From Candidatus Parcubacteria bacterium (GTDB lineage: Bacteria > Patescibacteriota > Minisyncoccia > 2-02-FULL-40-12 > GWA2-44-9), in contig JAIFWG010000008.1 in NCBI GenBank assembly GCA_019662005.1, positions 1-13,726 of the forward strand: a stretch of 13,726 nt of DNA. The letters run 5' to 3'. The notes below the pieces were generated by a model that searched no databases, was not told the DNA's origin, and was given only the letters and a program-made list of their open reading frames with translations. Below, one piece after another: positions 5,981 to 12,669 of this stretch. The first letter of the stretch is position 1, and every line of letters starts with the position of its first letter. The position numbers were made by a program, and so were the translations under genes.

Positions 5981-6375
5981 CAATCAGTTATTTTGAGTTT
6001 CTTGCTTCTAACTTTTTCTAATTTTGGCATACGAATAGTAAGGACACCGTTTCTATACGAAGCTTTGGCATGATCAGCATCAACATCTACTGGTAGGATA
6101 ATAGCTCTGGAAAAAGATCCCCAGTAGAGTTCTTGATGGAAGTAATCTGATTCTTTGGCAGAGTGTTCAGTTGCTCGGCGACCTTTAATTGTAACCATGT
6201 CGGTAGTTACGGCGATATCTATGTCGTCTGGGCTAGCACCAGCAATAGTAGATTGAACCACGATTTCATCTTCAGTTTGAAATACATCCACCGTTAAGTG
6301 GCCCTCATTTGTAGATCGGGAGACCTTTTTTGAAGCCATTAACCCTATTTCGTAATTATTTTCAAAATCTTCCAT
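5980..6375 (-). CDS. Small heat shock protein, Hsp20/alpha-crystallin family
   Basis: A 131-residue ATP-independent holdase chaperone. The alpha-crystallin domain spans about 26-118. It begins HLTVDVFQTEDEIVVQSTIAG and contains YFHQELYWGSFSRAIILPV, as expected for the family. It ends with the A-x-x-x-NGVLTI(R) signature, ASYRNGVLTIRMPK (105-118). The N-terminal arm is short (25 residues), and the C-terminal extension carries KKLKITD, where an I-x-I-like oligomerisation motif would sit, although the classic form is not obvious. The gene lies 33 nt after prsW and shares one base with the vanW start. No promoter is visible between prsW and this gene, so expression probably comes from upstream of prsW, where a CIRCE-like half site lies. 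Confidence 0.93.
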   Translation of the reverse strand: MEDFENNYEIGLMASKKVSRSTNEGHLTVDVFQTEDEIVVQSTIAGASPDDIDIAVTTDMVTIKGRRATEHSAKESDYFHQELYWGSFSRAIILPVDVDADHAKASYRNGVLTIRMPKLEKVRSKKLKITD

Positions 6376-6408
6376 AAATCTTATCTCTAAATTCTGAATA
6401 TTAAATGA

Positions 6409-7161
6409 TTATGCTACTTCGCTATTAGTGAGAGCGGCAAGTCGGGCCTGATGTTGAATATGCCTTTCCTTTATTTTAGCAAATAACATCGAAACAAGGA
6501 ATGACATAACACCTAAAAGAGAAGTGGCAAGTCCAAGACCTCGAAGCTGTCCGTCAGCAGCAGCCAGAAACATATTGAAAGTAAAGTGGAACATGGTGGC
6601 TAATACCAGGCCGACTAGGATCAGCTTTTTACGGTGGTGCTGAAAAAACCAAGCCATTGCTAAGAAGTAGCCTGTAATCGCGCAAGACAACGCATGAAGC
6701 AAAGTGGCTCCGACAGATCGGAGTGTCCAAATAGTAAAAGCCGCGCTGGCTCCATTTGGGATGGTTCGGAAAAGGACTAAAATATTTTCAATGGCAGCAA
6801 ACCCTAGCCCTGCAGTTATTAAATAAATCATGGCATCAACTGGTTCATCAAATTCAGGGCTTTTTAAAACAATAAACCAGACTGCGGAAAATTTGACGAC
6901 TTCTTCCACTAGGGCCGCCCATAGAAAAAACGCTGCGCTGCTACCTTCAAATATTGGCGATGGCCATATTTGAGATAGTTGGCCAAACCCAGCTTGGAAC
7001 AAAATTGCTAAGGGGGACAGAATAATCCCCATCAAAAATGTTTTTGAGATCATGGACTTTGGCTCTGGGTTTCGATCTTGTTTTAAATAAAAAGTTAACC
7101 AAACAAGGCTTGGTAATATTCCTAATACAACCAAAGATTCTGCATGAAGAGGAGTTAGCAC
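6409..7161 (-). CDS. PrsW family intramembrane glutamic protease
   Basis: A 250-residue multi-pass membrane protein with about seven hydrophobic helices. Typical PrsW marks are YLKQDRNPEPK (25-35) near the N-terminus and AALVEEVVKF (82-91), with Glu86-Glu87 as the catalytic pair of the EExxK type. They continue with DEPVDAMIYLITAGLGFAAI and EN (105-126), RSVGATLLHA (148-157) and FHFTFN (191-196). In Bacillus subtilis PrsW cleaves the anti-sigma factor RsiW at site 1; no anti-sigma gene is in this window, so the substrate is unknown. The start is GTG at 7161; an ATG 9 nt upstream stops at once. A TATAAT box lies seven bases upstream of the GTG, implying a nearly leaderless message. It heads the group with hsp20 and vanW, suggesting an envelope-stress role. 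Confidence 0.88.
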   Translation of the reverse strand: MLTPLHAESLVVLGILPSLVWLTFYLKQDRNPEPKSMISKTFLMGIILSPLAILFQAGFGQLSQIWPSPIFEGSSAAFFLWAALVEEVVKFSAVWFIVLKSPEFDEPVDAMIYLITAGLGFAAIENILVLFRTIPNGASAAFTIWTLRSVGATLLHALSCAITGYFLAMAWFFQHHRKKLILVGLVLATMFHFTFNMFLAAADGQLRGLGLATSLLGVMSFLVSMLFAKIKERHIQHQARLAALTNSEVA

Positions 7162-7173
7162 TAACTCATTATA
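7152..7173 (-). promoter_or_regulatory. Promoter -10 box with adjacent palindrome ahead of prsW
   Basis: On the - strand, TATAAT (7173-7168) is a perfect -10 box; no good -35 is seen. It abuts a 7-bp inverted repeat, GAGTTAG-TG-CTAACTC (7167-7152), that spans the GTG start. The repeat contains TTAGCACT and AGTGCTAA, which match 8 of 9 bases of each CIRCE half site (the HrcA operator). However, the two halves overlap instead of being 9 bp apart. It is an operator candidate because of its position at the transcription start and the hsp20 gene downstream. Confidence 0.45.
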
Positions 7174-7203
7174 ACCTCTTTTATGAAAATTGAGGTGTTG
7201 ATG

Positions 7204-9375
7204 TTATTCGGGCCATTGCTCGATCATGAGCAATTTTTTATCAGGTAAGGGAAGCTTAGAGTATATTTCCTCGGTTATAAAAGGCATGAATGGATGGAGG
7301 ACCTTAAGAGAGGTTGTTAATACCTCAAGGAGCATCCGCCCAGCGGATGCTTTTGTTTTTGGATCATCGCTTGCTAACTTAGATTTTGATTCTTCGATGA
7401 TTTTGTCAGCAAAAGTGTGCCAAATATAATGGTAGATTTTCTCTGCGGCAAGATACAAATGATATTGATCCATATCTTTTGTAATATCAGCCGTGAAATC
7501 TTTAAGTTCTTTAATAATTTGTTGGTCTTCAGCTGAGAGAGGGGCTTCCTGATCTTCGGTTGTATTCATAAGCACAAAGCGTGCAATGTTCCAAAGCTTG
7601 TTTCCAAAATGTTTGTAGCCCTTAACTTTGTTTTGATCAAAATTAGCATCATTGCCTGGTCCTATGCCTACTACCACAGACATTCTTAAAGCATCAGCAC
7701 CATATTGACGGATCATTTCTATCGGATCGATACCATTATCTAAAGATTTACTAAATTTTTGACCTTTAGCATCTCGTAACATTCCGTGTAGATAAACGGT
7801 CTTGAAAGGCACTTCTCCGAGCAAAAAACCGCTCATCAGAATCATGCGGGCGACCCAGAAGAATAGAATCTCGTAGCCTGGATTCATAAACGATGTTGGA
7901 TGGTAAGTAGTTAGGTCGGGAGATTTTTCATTTGGCCAGCCTAAAGTTGAGAATGTCCACAGAGCAGAAGAGAACCACGTATCTAGGGTATCAGGATCTT
8001 GTTCCCACCCTGATTCTTTTGGTGCATTAATATCGACATATATTTCTTCGCCTTTGTACCACACAGGAATTCGGTGGCCATACCAAAGCTGGCGGCTTAT
8101 ATTCCAATCTCTTAGATTATCGATCCAATGAAAGTAAATTTTCTTAAATCGATCCGGCATTATATCAATCTGGCCAGCATCTACGCTTTTGCGCATGATT
8201 TCTTTTAATGTGGTGGTTGAACCACTATCAATCTCCTTAATATTAGATTTTTGAATTATAAATTCTTTATTAACAGAAACGAACCATTGTAGTTTTGGCA
8301 ATGGTTCAATAACTCCTCCAGAACGTTCAGCAACACTTATATTTAGATCGATCGGCTCTTCTTTTGATAGTAGGTCGTGTTCTTTTAACCAGGTAACAAT
8401 AATTTCTCTCGCTTCTTTTGTCTTCTTGCCAGCAACTAATGATCCTGCTTCTTCAGTCATTTTTGCGTACTCGTTAATGACTTGGACCATTGGTAAATTG
8501 TGCCGTTGAGCGATGTCAGCATCTATGAGGCTATGAGCCGGAGTAACACCAACTGCTCCCGTACCGAATTCAGGATCAATGGATTCATCTGCTACAATTT
8601 TGATATTAATTTTTTTACCCGCAAATTCTACTTCGTATTCCTTGCCGATATATTCTTTATAGCGCTTGTCGTCTGGATGAACTGCAACTCCCGTATCACC
8701 GACCTTAGTTTCGGGGCGAGTTGAAGCAATTTCAATGGGGAAGTCCTTAGAGTATTTAAAAGTATAAAGGATTCCCTTTTCTGGTTTATGTTGAACTTCG
8801 TCATCGGAAACCGATGTCTGGCCCTTGGGATCCCAATTAATTACTCGGTAGCCTCTATAAATTAACCCCGCATCATACATTCGTTTGAATGCAGTCCTAA
8901 CCGCAAGATTTCGTTCTTCATCGAATGTGAAGGCTTCGCGGCTCCAATCTAGAGAGGCGCCCATCTGACGTATTTGCTTTTGCATCGTGCCTCGGCTTGC
9001 AGCTACGAAGTCTTCCACCTTTTTTACAAATGCTTCTCGGCCTATATCATGTCGGTTCTTACCTTCTTCTTTGATAAGTATTTTTTCAACTTTAGTATTG
9101 GTGGCGATTGCAGCATGATCGGTGCCAGGTATCCAAAGGGTTAGAGCTCCCTTCATGCGATGATAACGAACTACTGCGTCTTGAAGAGAGTACTCGAGAG
9201 CATGCCCTAAGTGAAGAGTGCCAGTTGCATTAGGCGGGGGAAGGGCAACCGTAAAGACCTCGGTTCTTTTGCCTGGCAAGTTATCAGGATTAAAATAGCC
9301 GCTCTCTTCCCAGAGCTTATAAATTTTATCCTCTACTTCTTTGGCACCGTAGTTTTTTGGTAGTTCCGTTGACAT
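7204..9375 (-). CDS. valS: Valyl-tRNA synthetase (ValRS), C-terminally short
   Basis: ValRS activates valine with ATP and attaches it to tRNA-Val. The 723-residue class Ia enzyme shows NATGTLHLGHALEYS with the HIGH motif as HLGH (55-58). The CP1 editing domain spans about 190-350 and includes STRPET (218-223) and GTGAVGVTPAHS. Then come WNISRQLWYGHRIPVWY (424-440), DTWFSSALW, and KMSKS as KFSKS (540-544). The anticodon-binding helical domain starts near 590 and reaches LHPFMPFITEEIY. The protein stops at IEQWPE, where bacterial ValRS normally continues for about 150 or more residues with the rest of the tRNA-binding region and a C-terminal coiled coil. In the editing motif the usual GAVK(V/I)TPAHDxxD reads GAVGVTPAHSLID, so Lys and one Asp are replaced while the second Asp (285) is kept. 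A TAA stop and the prsW promoter follow, so no hidden extension is present. Confidence 0.95.
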   Translation of the reverse strand: MSTELPKNYGAKEVEDKIYKLWEESGYFNPDNLPGKRTEVFTVALPPPNATGTLHLGHALEYSLQDAVVRYHRMKGALTLWIPGTDHAAIATNTKVEKILIKEEGKNRHDIGREAFVKKVEDFVAASRGTMQKQIRQMGASLDWSREAFTFDEERNLAVRTAFKRMYDAGLIYRGYRVINWDPKGQTSVSDDEVQHKPEKGILYTFKYSKDFPIEIASTRPETKVGDTGVAVHPDDKRYKEYIGKEYEVEFAGKKINIKIVADESIDPEFGTGAVGVTPAHSLIDADIAQRHNLPMVQVINEYAKMTEEAGSLVAGKKTKEAREIIVTWLKEHDLLSKEEPIDLNISVAERSGGVIEPLPKLQWFVSVNKEFIIQKSNIKEIDSGSTTTLKEIMRKSVDAGQIDIMPDRFKKIYFHWIDNLRDWNISRQLWYGHRIPVWYKGEEIYVDINAPKESGWEQDPDTLDTWFSSALWTFSTLGWPNEKSPDLTTYHPTSFMNPGYEILFFWVARMILMSGFLLGEVPFKTVYLHGMLRDAKGQKFSKSLDNGIDPIEMIRQYGADALRMSVVVGIGPGNDANFDQNKVKGYKHFGNKLWNIARFVLMNTTEDQEAPLSAEDQQIIKELKDFTADITKDMDQYHLYLAAEKIYHYIWHTFADKIIEESKSKLASDDPKTKASAGRMLLEVLTTSLKVLHPFMPFITEEIYSKLPLPDKKLLMIEQWPE

Positions 9376-9396
9376 AGATTACACGAGTGCTAGATT
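9369..9396 (+). promoter_or_regulatory. Promoter for the zinc-ribbon gene
   Basis: TTGACA (9369-9374, perfect -35) is separated by 16 bp from TAGATT (9391-9396), which is preceded by TGC, an extended -10. Transcription would begin near 9403, about 16 nt before the ATG at 9419. The -35 box contains part of the valS start codon on the other strand. Confidence 0.6.
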
Positions 9397-9402
9397 TTCT
9401 GC

Positions 9403-9431
9403 ATTGTACCTTAAAAATATGAGTCCCACAA
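9403..9431 (-). promoter_or_regulatory. Promoter for valS
   Basis: On the - strand, TTGTGG (9431-9426) and TACAAT (9408-9403) are 17 bp apart. Transcription would begin about 20 nt before the valS ATG at 9375. The -35 lies inside the first codons of the divergent gene. The -35 is weak, the -10 good. Confidence 0.5.
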
Positions 9432-9949
9432 CGGCTTTAATGAGTGAAATCAACGAGACTCTTAAAGAAACTATCTATCACAAAGACTGTGAGTGTAAGG
9501 AATGCGCATACGTTCCGAACATAGATTCTATTTTTCAAAGCTACGTAACAAAGGCGAAAATAGAAAACTCTGAAAAAGGAAACCCAATATTTTGCGGAAA
9601 GTTTTGCATGGATGGCTGGACTGGCCATTCGGGCTTTTATTTATTTAAATGCAAAGAATGCAATGGCAAAGTGATTGACTACGCGCATGGATATACTTAT
9701 GACGGACTTTTTTATTTAAGGTGCCCAGATTGTCAGACGAAACTAGTTCTTGATCCTGTAAAGCATCGTTTTGCATATAGAAATGAGGAGGCTGTCGTTC
9801 CTCCGCCTACGAAGAAGCAAAGATTAGAAGAGCTTTACCAAATAATTGGGGCTACCGGGAAAGGCGCAATAGTTATACCCACTAAACCTATTAAACAATC
9901 GAAGTTAAAACTATTCTGGTTAAGAACCTTGAACTACTTTAAATCCTAG
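9419..9949 (+). CDS. Zinc-ribbon protein of unknown function
   Basis: Family not recognised. The 176-residue product (from ATG 9419; an in-frame TTG at 9404 and an ATG at 9440 are alternatives) is soluble and Cys-rich. Cysteines occur as C24/C26/C29 (CECKEC), C59 and C63, C78-x2-C81 (FKCKECNG) and C102-x2-C105 (LRCPDCQ). The last two pairs, 20 residues apart, look like a classical zinc ribbon; the first cluster may bind a second metal. The C-terminal 45 residues are basic and helical, with a Lys/Phe/Trp-rich end that could touch nucleic acid or membrane (inference). It is divergent from valS with interlocked promoters and convergent with tsaD, overlapping it by 30 bp at the 3' ends. No ribosome binding site is obvious, in line with the short leader. 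Confidence 0.75.
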   Translation: MSPTTALMSEINETLKETIYHKDCECKECAYVPNIDSIFQSYVTKAKIENSEKGNPIFCGKFCMDGWTGHSGFYLFKCKECNGKVIDYAHGYTYDGLFYLRCPDCQTKLVLDPVKHRFAYRNEEAVVPPPTKKQRLEELYQIIGATGKGAIVIPTKPIKQSKLKLFWLRTLNYFKS

Positions 9950-10984
9950 GTTTGCGTTCATATGAACCGATTGCCACGAGCCGTCGGTTTTTTCGTACTT
10001 ATGATTTATGTACCCAGCTATAGCAATCATTGTTGCATTGTCTGTTGTGTATGCCATTGGAGGGCGAGAATAACGGAGCCCTATATCTTCAGTAGCACTT
10101 TTCAATTTTTCACGGAGGACAGCGCTCGCAGAAACACCGCCAGAAAGAAATACCGCGGCAGCTTGATACTCTTTTGCTGCTTGGATAGTTTTTTTAACTA
10201 GTACATCAATTGCAGCTTCTTGAAATGATGCAGCTATGTCAGCTTTGGTTTGATCATCTATTTCAGCGCCTTGTTCTTTTAAATCGCGAAGTAGATATAG
10301 AACAGCAGTTTTTAGGCCAGAGTAACTGAAATTAAAGTTCTTAGAATGGAGCATGGGCCTAGGGAGAGGAAATCGCTCGCGGTTCCCACTTTCGGCAATT
10401 TTTGAGATTGCCGGCCCGCCCGGATAACCAAGACCAAGTAGTCGAGCGACTTTATCAAACGCTTCACCTGCGGCATCATCCATCGTTTCTCCTACTAGCT
10501 CAAAGTCTTCGTAATTTTTCATTAGTACAAGTTCAGTGTGTCCGCCGGAAACTACAAGATTTAAAATTGGGAACACAACCGATCCCGCATTAAAGTCTTC
10601 GTTCAGCCAATTAGAGTAAACATGGCCCTTGAGGTGGTTTGTTCCGATAAGAGGCTTGTTATATTTCCACGCAATCGTTTTGGCGAAAGTAATACCAACC
10701 AAGAGGGCCGGCCCGAGGCCTGGCCCCGATGTGACCGTGATCAGATCAATTTCTTTCTCAAAATCAGAAATACCAGCAGTCGTTAGTGCTTGTTCAAATA
10801 CGTGAGCAATATTTTTTGTGTGTTCCCGAGCGGCTAAGTTGGGGACCACGCCGCCATAAGGTGCGTGCAGCTTAACTTGAGAAGAAACAATATTTGATAA
10901 CACCTTAACGTTATTTATATCCTCAATCTCTAGTACCGCAACCGCAGTTTCGTCACACGATGTTTCAATACCGAGTACTTTCAT
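9920..10984 (-). CDS. tsaD: tRNA N6-threonylcarbamoyladenosine transferase TsaD
   Basis: TsaD transfers the threonylcarbamoyl group to A37 of ANN-decoding tRNAs with TsaB and TsaE, making t6A. The 354-residue protein has the ASKHA nucleotide-binding fold. It starts with MKVLGIETSCDETAVAVLE and has metal ligands His117 and His121 in HLKGH. Further marks are VSGGHTEL (145-152), DDAAGEAFDKVARLLGLGYPGG (169 on), FLSGGVSAS (279-287) and Asp315 in TTDNATM. Length is normal for the family. The ATG at 10984 gives the family N-terminus; the 31 extra codons upstream are antisense-free tRNA-Glu sequence and are not coding. There is no room for a normal ribosome binding site because the tRNA ends on the A of this ATG; GGGG within the acceptor stem is the only G-rich stretch. 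The 3' end overlaps the convergent zinc-ribbon gene by 30 bp. tsaB and tsaE are not in this window. Confidence 0.96.
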   Translation of the reverse strand: MKVLGIETSCDETAVAVLEIEDINNVKVLSNIVSSQVKLHAPYGGVVPNLAAREHTKNIAHVFEQALTTAGISDFEKEIDLITVTSGPGLGPALLVGITFAKTIAWKYNKPLIGTNHLKGHVYSNWLNEDFNAGSVVFPILNLVVSGGHTELVLMKNYEDFELVGETMDDAAGEAFDKVARLLGLGYPGGPAISKIAESGNRERFPLPRPMLHSKNFNFSYSGLKTAVLYLLRDLKEQGAEIDDQTKADIAASFQEAAIDVLVKKTIQAAKEYQAAAVFLSGGVSASAVLREKLKSATEDIGLRYSRPPMAYTTDNATMIAIAGYINHKYEKTDGSWQSVHMNANLGFKVVQGS

Positions 10985-11058
10985 GGCAGCCCCAAGGGGA
11001 GTCGAACCCCTCTTACCTGGTTGAAAACCGGGCGTCCTAACCGATAGACGATGGGGCC
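10984..11058 (-). tRNA. tRNA-Glu (anticodon UUC), CCA encoded
   Basis: On the - strand the acceptor stem GGCCCCA pairs with TGGGGCT (first pair G-U), followed by discriminator G (10987) and an encoded CCA (10986-10984). The anticodon loop is TTTTCAA, giving TTC (Glu). The T arm AGGGG-TTCGACT-CCCCT is intact and the D arm is normal. The anticodon stem CCCGG/CCAGG has one C-A mismatch at the middle pair (29-41 position). The final A of CCA is also the first base of the tsaD start codon. Confidence 0.95.
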
Positions 11059-11072
11059 ATAATTCATTACAA

Positions 11073-11100
11073 ATCATACCAGGTTTTTTGATAATTTCAA
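11073..11100 (-). promoter_or_regulatory. Strong promoter for tRNA-Glu (and tsaD)
   Basis: On the - strand, TTGAAA (11100-11095, 5/6 match) is separated by 16 bp from TATGAT (11078-11073, 5/6), with TGG just before it as an extended -10. Transcription would start near 11066, about 8 nt before the mature tRNA 5' end. It is the only evident promoter for tsaD. Confidence 0.7.
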
Positions 11101-11143
11101 CTTATTCATAGGTTTTTAATTGGAGAGAGGTAATTAGTCTAGT

Positions 11144-11575
11144 ATGCGCACATATGTTTTTACATCGCTTATTTTAGGGTTTATCTTCTTGTCGGCATCA
11201 ACAAGTTTGGCGGCTAGTGTAATTAAAAAATCAGTCCCAAAGACTCCCATGCTATATGCGTGGCTTTCAAGGCCAGAGTCTCGATCTGCGTCAATCTCTA
11301 GTGAGCAGATTCTTAATATTCAGATTGAGAATTCAGGCCAGGGCATTAATACGCTTTTAGATATAGAAATATTAGACAGTCAAAACAAAAGAGTATTTCA
11401 GCAGCCAATTGATAACGTGATGCTCCCAAAAAATGGGATAAAAACGTTAACTATCGGAGTCCCGAGTAATCTTCCTTCTGGTAGTTACCACTTTGCAGGA
11501 GGAGTCTTTGGTCCTCATTGGAAGAATCTTATTCGATGGTATTACGACATGCCAAAGTTTAACGTGGGAAAATAA
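11144..11575 (+). CDS. Small secreted beta-sandwich protein
   Basis: A 143-residue exported protein with a signal peptide (about 1-23, cleavage near SLA-AS). The rest is probably one Ig-like or carbohydrate-binding-like beta sandwich. It has alternating hydrophobic strands (EQILNIQIENSG, TLLDIEILDSQNKRVF) and a C-terminal run SGSYHFAGGVFGPHWKNL...WYYDMPKFNV. The pattern G-x-F-x-x-x-W...W...F-x-V is often seen at the end of small extracellular modules attached to glycoside hydrolases and surface proteins. Here the module stands alone with no catalytic domain, so a binding role is a guess. A purine-rich GGAGAGAGG (11122-11130) lies somewhat far (13 nt) from ATG 11144. It is divergent from tRNA-Glu; its TAA stop is inside the terminator stem. 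Confidence 0.75.
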   Translation: MRTYVFTSLILGFIFLSASTSLAASVIKKSVPKTPMLYAWLSRPESRSASISSEQILNIQIENSGQGINTLLDIEILDSQNKRVFQQPIDNVMLPKNGIKTLTIGVPSNLPSGSYHFAGGVFGPHWKNLIRWYYDMPKFNVGK

Positions 11576-11604
11576 AAATATCGCCTTGGGCGATATTTTT
11601 ATTT
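11570..11604. terminator. Bidirectional terminator shared by secreted protein gene and rplT
   Basis: A perfect 16-bp stem (11570-11585 with 11589-11604) has loop TTG, core TATCGCC/GGCGATA and symmetrical A- and T-rich arms. The TAA stops of both convergent genes (11573-11575 on +, 11601-11599 on -) lie inside the arms, so one hairpin ends both transcripts. Confidence 0.92.
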
Positions 11605-11943
11605 AGATTGATCGAGAATCGTTTTGAATACTTCTGGGTTGTGCTCCGCGAGGTCAGCTAATATTTTTCGGTCTATTTCGATATTAGCTTTCTTGAGCTG
11701 ATCGATTAGTCTGCTGTAGGTGGTGCCGTTTTGTCGAGCCGCGGCATTGATCTTGATGGTCCAGAGATTTCTAAATGTTCGTTTCTTTTTCTTTCGGTCT
11801 GCGAACTGGAATGACCAAGCGTGCAAGACTGCTTCTTTGGCCTGTCGAGACTTAGATTTTCGAGTCCACAAAAATCCCTTTGTATGTTTCAAAAGTCTTT
11901 TGCGTCTGGCGTTTTTTAGTGTACCTCGTTTAACTCGTGTCAT
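11599..11943 (-). CDS. rplT: 50S ribosomal protein L20
   Basis: A 114-residue protein that binds 23S rRNA early in large-subunit assembly. Its long basic N-terminal arm (MTRVKRGTLKNARRKRLLKH) and the later helices (KEAVLHAWSFQFADRKKKKR, RNLWTIKINAAAR) match L20 along its length. Only small replacements are seen relative to the usual GRKARKRL-type arm. It follows rpmI by 4 nt as the last gene of the infC-rpmI-rplT operon, the standard bacterial order. In E. coli and Bacillus this operon is repressed by L20 or controlled through its leader; no long leader exists here, so control of that kind is not evident. The stop lies inside the shared terminator. Confidence 0.97.
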   Translation of the reverse strand: MTRVKRGTLKNARRKRLLKHTKGFLWTRKSKSRQAKEAVLHAWSFQFADRKKKKRTFRNLWTIKINAAARQNGTTYSRLIDQLKKANIEIDRKILADLAEHNPEVFKTILDQSK

Positions 11944-11947
11944 GTGT

Positions 11948-12148
11948 TTATAGGCTTGGCAGTAATGCTTTTACCTTATCAACTAGCTCGTGAGGGGCAT
12001 GTTTGTCTCCACGCTTACCACGGGTAGCATTACCTGATTCTTTGGAATTAAAATGATTCTGGTGTGGTCGGCGTTTTAAGATTATTCCTCCAGAGCTGAT
12101 CTTAATTCGTTTAAATAATGATTTTTGTGATTTTCCGGTATGGGCCAT
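11948..12148 (-). CDS. rpmI: 50S ribosomal protein L35
   Basis: A 66-residue basic protein of the large subunit. The L35 pattern is recognisable: KSLFKRIKISSGGIILKRRP, then HQNHFNSKES, ending in a helix LVDKVKALLP that aligns with the usual C-terminal LxxLLP-type end. The N-terminus MAHTGKSQ differs from the common MPKMKTKSAAKKR, and the middle is richer in His and Asn, so the protein is divergent but of full length. It starts 1 nt after the infC stop and is 4 nt from rplT. The conserved operon position makes the call firm. Confidence 0.94.
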   Translation of the reverse strand: MAHTGKSQKSLFKRIKISSGGIILKRRPHQNHFNSKESGNATRGKRGDKHAPHELVDKVKALLPSL

Positions 12149-12149
12149 G

Positions 12150-12656
12150 TTATTTCTTGATTGTTACGATCCAGCCAAATGGCGATCGTTTGATTGGTTC
12201 CTGAACTGTGAAAGGTTCGTGTAATAGAGTCAAAAAGTTTTCTAACTTTTTGCGGCCCATTTCGGCTAGAGCTTTTTCTCGCCCTCGCAATGTGAGCTCT
12301 ACTTTTACAATATCTCCTTCTTTTAAAAATTCGTCAGCTTGTCTAACTCGAACTTCTACATCGTGGATTCCGGTTTTGAATCCGACGCGTAGAGTCTTTC
12401 GATCCTGCTCCGTTTTTTTGTGAGCACCAGATTTCTTTTCTTGGCGCTCCTTGCGGTACATGTATTTGCCATAATCCATTATCTTGGCAATCGGCGGCTG
12501 TACGTTTGGGCCGACTTCTACCAGATCTAAGTCCTGTTCTTTGGCTAAGGCAAGAGCCTCAGCCGTTTTAAGAGTACCGAGCTGCTTTCCTTCTTGATCT
12601 ATAACTTGCAGTTCTAATACACGGATCTGGTTGTTTATTCGTAATGGTTTAGGCAA
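12150..12656 (-). CDS. infC: Translation initiation factor IF-3 (TTG start)
   Basis: IF3 binds the 30S subunit, keeps it apart from 50S and checks start-codon pairing with initiator tRNA. The 168-residue protein has the N-domain (RINNQIRVLELQVIDQEGKQ, about 6-25), the linker DYGKYMYRKERQEKK (61-75) and the C-domain (KTLRVGFKTGIHDVEVRVRQ, 87-106; ELTLRGREKA). No ATG is available in frame near the conserved RINNQIR, so the start is TTG 12656. Non-AUG starts are typical of infC (AUU in E. coli) and let IF3 limit its own synthesis; the same control is inferred here. The upstream promoter places transcription start only about 7 nt before the TTG, so the message is nearly leaderless with no ribosome binding site. 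Confidence 0.96.
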   Translation of the reverse strand: MPKPLRINNQIRVLELQVIDQEGKQLGTLKTAEALALAKEQDLDLVEVGPNVQPPIAKIMDYGKYMYRKERQEKKSGAHKKTEQDRKTLRVGFKTGIHDVEVRVRQADEFLKEGDIVKVELTLRGREKALAEMGRKKLENFLTLLHEPFTVQEPIKRSPFGWIVTIKK

Positions 12657-12669
12657 TTTATCGAGTTTT

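Noticed and set aside
7152..7181. A full CIRCE element (two 9-bp arms, 9-bp spacer)
   Set aside because: Only the overlapping half sites are present; no second arm lies at the required distance on either side.
7174..7196. A hairpin after valS as a terminator
   Set aside because: The stem is only 5 bp (ACCTC/GAGGT) and no T run follows on the - strand.
10985..11077. A 31-codon N-terminal extension of tsaD
   Set aside because: It is encoded by the sense strand of tRNA-Glu, and the family N-terminus begins at ATG 10984.
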